The position numbers and the translations under genes were made by a program. This document shows positions 60,667-64,000 of a stretch of 64,000 nucleotides of DNA, in pieces (position 1 is the stretch's first letter; every line of letters starts with the position of its first letter). This stretch comes from Albibacterium profundi (GTDB taxonomy: Bacteria; Bacteroidota; Bacteroidia; Sphingobacteriales; Sphingobacteriaceae). Where the stretch lies: assembly GCF_042159835.1 (NCBI RefSeq), contig NZ_JBBVGT010000002.1, positions 1,488,001 to 1,552,000 of the forward strand, given 5' to 3'. The notes beneath the pieces are model-generated. The model made no database searches. It was given only the letters and a program-made list of their open reading frames with translations, and was not told the origin of the DNA.

Positions 60667-63465
60667 ATGACTTTAAATACATTAGAAAACCCCAAATCTC
60701 ATGTGCAAATCAAGGGTGCGCGGGTTCATAATCTTAAAAATATAGACGTATCGTTCCCCAAAAATAGACTTGTTGTGGTGACAGGGATGTCGGGATCGGG
60801 TAAGTCTTCATTAGCTTTTGATACACTGTATGCAGAAGGGCGCAGGCGATACATTGAAAGCCTTTCATCCTATGCTCGGCAGTTTATGGGACGAATGAAT
60901 AAGCCGGAGGTGGATTATATCAAAGGGATTGCTCCGGCGATAGCTATTGAACAAAAGGTTATTACTAGTAATCCGAGGTCGACTGTCGGAACTTCGACAG
61001 AGATTTACGACTACCTGAAACTGTTGTTTGCCAGAATAGGGAAGACGATATCGCCGATATCGGGTGAAGAGGTAACGAAGGATACAGTTAGCTCGGTTGT
61101 GAACTTTATGATGTCGCTGCCGGAAGATACGGTGTTGACTGTTTTTAGCCCGCTAGTTCCGCATAACGAACGGACCTTAAAGGAGGAACTTTCCGTGCTC
61201 TTGCAAAAAGGTTACATCCGGATTAAATGGAAAGGGGAAATAGTAAAGGTTGAAGAACTGCTAGAGGATAAAAAACTTCCGAATAAGAAGGTTGGCCTTG
61301 ACGATATCGCTGTGGTAGTCGACCGCATCCGCGTCGACGGTGAGGAGGAAACGATGAGCCGGATGGCTGATTCGGTGCAAACGGCATTCTTTGAAGGAAA
61401 AGGGAAGTGTACGGTTGAGGCTGATGGGAAGGAGTATGAATTCAGTGATTTGTTTGAGCGGGATGGGATGAGCTTTGAAGAGCCAAGTCCTAATTTCTTC
61501 AGCTTTAATAATCCCTACGGTGCATGTCCTCGCTGTGAGGGCTATGGCAAGGTGATCGGTATTGACCCGGATCTGGTCGTGCCGGACAAAAGTAAATCGG
61601 TTTACGACGGAGCCATTGCTCCTTGGCGTGGTGTGAAGATGGGCGCTTGGTTGAAGAAAATGGTCGACAATGCGCTGAAATTCGATTTTCCAATCCATCG
61701 AGCTTATGAAGACTTAACTGAAGAGCAAAAGGAGCTTTTATGGACAGGGAATAAATACTTTAAAGGATTAAATGCTTTTTTCAAAGATCTGGAGGAACAT
61801 ACCTATAAAATACAGTACCGGGTGATGTTGTCCCGCTATCGGGGGAAAACAGATTGTCCGGAATGCATGGGGTCGCGTTTGCGGAAAGATGCTGCCTATG
61901 TGAAGATTGATGGGATGTCAATCATTGACCTGGTATTATTGCCGATCGATCGGATTCTGGCTTTTTTCGATAAACTGGAACTTTCTGAGACTGATGGTAA
62001 GATTGCAAAGCGACTGCTCATTGAGATTACGAATCGCTTACGTTTTCTGATGAATGTAGGTTTGTCTTACTTAACATTAAATCGTTTGTCAAATACCCTT
62101 TCCGGAGGGGAGTCACAGCGCATTAATCTGGCAACCTCATTGGGTAGTTCATTGGTGGGTTCAATATATGTGCTGGATGAACCTAGCATCGGCCTGCACC
62201 CGAGGGATACGAATCAGTTGATTTCTGTTTTAAAATCCCTCCGCGATGTTGGTAATACAGTCGTGGTAGTAGAACACGAGCAGGAGATGATGGAGGCAGC
62301 AGATTATATCATTGATATCGGACCTGAAGCAGGTTCTCTTGGAGGGGAGTTGGTTTATGCGGGCGACTATGATGGGATCATTCAGTCGGACGAAAGTTAT
62401 ACAGGACGCTATTTGAGCGGTAGAGAAGAAATAGAGATCCCTTCGTTCCGACGGAAATGGAATGCCTCTGTTCAGGTAAATGGCGCCCGGCAGAATAACC
62501 TAAAGAATATTGATGTTAAATTTCCACTGAACGTGTTTACGGTGGTAACCGGCGTGTCAGGGTCTGGAAAAACCTCCTTGGTTAAGCAGATATTATACCC
62601 GGCCTTGCAGAAGGTGATCGGCGGGTATGCTAATGAGAAAACAGGTTTGTTTAACGAGCTTAGCGGTGACTATAAAATGGTGGAACGGGTGGAACTGGTT
62701 GATCAGAACCCTATTGGTCGCTCGTCCCGATCGAATCCGGTAACTTATGTGAAAGCTTGGGATGAGATCAGAGCTCTTTATGCGAGTTTGCCGGCGGCGA
62801 AGGCGATGGGGCTAAAACCGGCTTCCTTTTCATTTAATGTGGAAGGCGGACGCTGTGATGTTTGTCAGGGTGAAGGTGAAATTAAGGTCGAGATGCAGTT
62901 TATTGCGGATATTTTCCTGCCATGTGAAGCTTGTGATGGTAAGCGCTTTAAACAACATGTTATTGATGTTGCCTATAAAGATAAATCGGTTAGCGATGTG
63001 CTAGATTTGACAATTGATGAGGCGCTGGAGTTTTTTAAGGAGCAACCGAAGATCATGGCGAAATTGCAGCCATTGTCCGACGTAGGTTTAGGTTATGTTA
63101 AACTGGGGCAGTCGTCAAATACTCTTTCGGGTGGTGAGGCGCAGCGGATCAAGTTGGCTTCTTTTCTCGTCAAGGGTAATCAATGCAAAAATGCGGTGTT
63201 TATTTTTGATGAGCCGACCACGGGCTTGCACTTTCACGATATCAAAAAATTGTTGAAGTCGTTTAACGCTCTGTTAGAACAAGGCAACACGATATTAGTG
63301 ATTGAGCATAATATGGATGTGATTAAATCTGCTGATTGGATCATCGATATTGGTCCAGAGGGTGGTGAAAGAGGAGGTTCCGTGGTATATGAGGGAGTTC
63401 CTGAAAATATTGTAAATTGCAAAGAGTCGTATACTGGGCAATACTTAGCCCCTTATTTTAAGTAA
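60667..63465 (+). CDS. uvrA: Excinuclease ABC subunit A
   Basis: The damage-recognition ATPase of nucleotide excision repair. 932 residues with two ABC modules: Walker A GMSGSGKSSLAFDTL and GVSGSGKTSLVKQIL, signatures LSGGESQRINLATSLG and LSGGEAQRIKLASFL, and zinc-binding CPRCEGYG, CPECMGSR, CDVCQGEGE and CEACDGKRF. Full length. The Rrf2-type regulator gene starts 17 bp later and is likely to be co-transcribed. Confidence 0.97.
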   Translation: MTLNTLENPKSHVQIKGARVHNLKNIDVSFPKNRLVVVTGMSGSGKSSLAFDTLYAEGRRRYIESLSSYARQFMGRMNKPEVDYIKGIAPAIAIEQKVITSNPRSTVGTSTEIYDYLKLLFARIGKTISPISGEEVTKDTVSSVVNFMMSLPEDTVLTVFSPLVPHNERTLKEELSVLLQKGYIRIKWKGEIVKVEELLEDKKLPNKKVGLDDIAVVVDRIRVDGEEETMSRMADSVQTAFFEGKGKCTVEADGKEYEFSDLFERDGMSFEEPSPNFFSFNNPYGACPRCEGYGKVIGIDPDLVVPDKSKSVYDGAIAPWRGVKMGAWLKKMVDNALKFDFPIHRAYEDLTEEQKELLWTGNKYFKGLNAFFKDLEEHTYKIQYRVMLSRYRGKTDCPECMGSRLRKDAAYVKIDGMSIIDLVLLPIDRILAFFDKLELSETDGKIAKRLLIEITNRLRFLMNVGLSYLTLNRLSNTLSGGESQRINLATSLGSSLVGSIYVLDEPSIGLHPRDTNQLISVLKSLRDVGNTVVVVEHEQEMMEAADYIIDIGPEAGSLGGELVYAGDYDGIIQSDESYTGRYLSGREEIEIPSFRRKWNASVQVNGARQNNLKNIDVKFPLNVFTVVTGVSGSGKTSLVKQILYPALQKVIGGYANEKTGLFNELSGDYKMVERVELVDQNPIGRSSRSNPVTYVKAWDEIRALYASLPAAKAMGLKPASFSFNVEGGRCDVCQGEGEIKVEMQFIADIFLPCEACDGKRFKQHVIDVAYKDKSVSDVLDLTIDEALEFFKEQPKIMAKLQPLSDVGLGYVKLGQSSNTLSGGEAQRIKLASFLVKGNQCKNAVFIFDEPTTGLHFHDIKKLLKSFNALLEQGNTILVIEHNMDVIKSADWIIDIGPEGGERGGSVVYEGVPENIVNCKESYTGQYLAPYFK

Positions 63466-63482
63466 AGAAGAAAGGAATCAGA

Positions 63483-63926
63483 ATGAGTATGTTAACAAAG
63501 AAGTCCAAGTATGGGATTAAAGCTTTAATCTTCCTTGGAAAGAATTATGGGAAGGAACCTGTGCAGATTATGAAGATTGCGACAGAGGAACAGATTCCGA
63601 AAAAATTCTTAGAGCAGATTCTGATCGAACTCCGTAACGCTGGTTTACTATACAGTATAAAAGGAGCTAAAGGGGGCTATAGTCTGAATAAGGACCCGAA
63701 AGATATACGCATGACCCAGGTGATCCGGTTATTGGATGGGCCGATTGCTCTATTGCCTTGTGTGAGTCTGAACTTTTACCGGAAATGCGATGAGTGTATT
63801 TCTGAAGAAATCTGCGGTATACGAGACACCTTTGCCGATGTTCGAGATGCTATGTTGCAAATTTTAAATGACACTAGTATCGCCGATATGATTGAGCGAG
63901 AAGACACCAGAATGCAGAACCTTTAA
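63483..63926 (+). CDS. Rrf2-family transcriptional regulator
   Basis: 147 residues: an N-terminal winged helix (KSKYGIKALIFLGKNYG; IPKKFLEQILIELRNAGLLYSIKGAKGGYSL is the recognition and wing region) and a C-terminal part with four cysteines in CX8CX2CX5C spacing (PCVSL, RKCDEC, EICG). In IscR/NsrR such cysteines hold an Fe-S cluster, so this protein may sense iron, oxygen or nitric oxide. The target is unknown. ATG 63483 or 63489 may be the start. Confidence 0.88.
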   Translation: MSMLTKKSKYGIKALIFLGKNYGKEPVQIMKIATEEQIPKKFLEQILIELRNAGLLYSIKGAKGGYSLNKDPKDIRMTQVIRLLDGPIALLPCVSLNFYRKCDECISEEICGIRDTFADVRDAMLQILNDTSIADMIEREDTRMQNL

Positions 63927-64000
63927 TTTTATTTAACTGATATTCAGTACTTTAATTATTAGTTTCGCTTTTATTTAAATAAAGTATACTAAATACATAG

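Noticed and set aside
1..64000. CRISPR arrays, rRNA genes, insertion sequences, integrases
   Set aside because: No regularly spaced repeats, rRNA stretches, transposase or integrase proteins were seen in the window.

Overview
The window is chromosomal DNA of a Bacteroidota bacterium, most likely of the Sphingobacteriaceae (Sphingobacterium/Pedobacter/Olivibacter relatives). The evidence is the gene families (RibBA fusion, GH3-family protein, AAA_14/DUF4143 ATPase, DUF5117-type zinc metalloprotease, CarboxypepD_reg protein, hybrid kinase linked to CheR/CheB), the near absence of Shine-Dalgarno signals, and at least sixteen matches to the Bacteroidota -7 promoter element TAnnTTTG upstream of plausible starts. 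The genus is an inference.

Layout. 1-12.2 kb: 5' end of pepT, a zinc-ribbon/NIF3/membrane-protein run, a sigma factor with a putative anti-sigma partner, then a minus-strand run of histidine kinase, phosphatidylserine decarboxylase, HPRT and an unusual AsmA-like/GT51 transglycosylase, followed by the Fe-S genes mrp and nfu and by gltX. 12.2-36 kb is mainly housekeeping: a kinase and a DinB protein, a FucP-type sugar transporter, ffh, comM, asd, a secreted metalloprotease, pyrH-frr, metG, LD-carboxypeptidase, DoxX, lipA, OsmC, an MBL hydrolase, recJ-lptB-GH3, and terC with a polyprenyl synthase. 36-43 kb is a five-gene phosphorelay operon: REC-kinase, a 1356-residue triple-receiver hybrid kinase, a lone receiver, CheR and CheB, with no motility genes near it. 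43-46.8 kb holds a small membrane protein, ribBA, an LptF/LptG-type permease and a START-like protein.

46.8-54.2 kb is the accessory part. It starts at a tRNA-Met gene. The first gene after it is a chimera: the N-terminal third of a Nei/Fpg DNA glycosylase runs in frame into what looks like the tail of an RHS-type NlpC/P60-like toxin domain. An array of secreted and membrane proteins follows, and it contains an old partial duplication: A1-B1-C-D1 then A2-B2-D2-E, with recurring intergenic motifs. I read this as a remnant of a polymorphic-toxin locus in which the immunity-like genes survived and duplicated while the toxin was lost. Past it come an unknown minus-strand gene, two very short ORFs and a decayed AAA_14/DUF4143 ATPase gene with an in-frame stop and a large internal deletion.

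54.2-64 kb: the methionine importer metN-metI and metQ, split by an oppositely oriented metallophosphoesterase gene; then ornithine aminotransferase, an ECF sigma factor, uvrA and an Rrf2-family regulator. The most interesting observations are the toxin/immunity remnant, a set of genes whose promoter box lies 4-5 nt from the start codon (leaderless mRNAs), and a sigma-factor gene whose conserved N-terminus has no ATG, GTG or TTG start.
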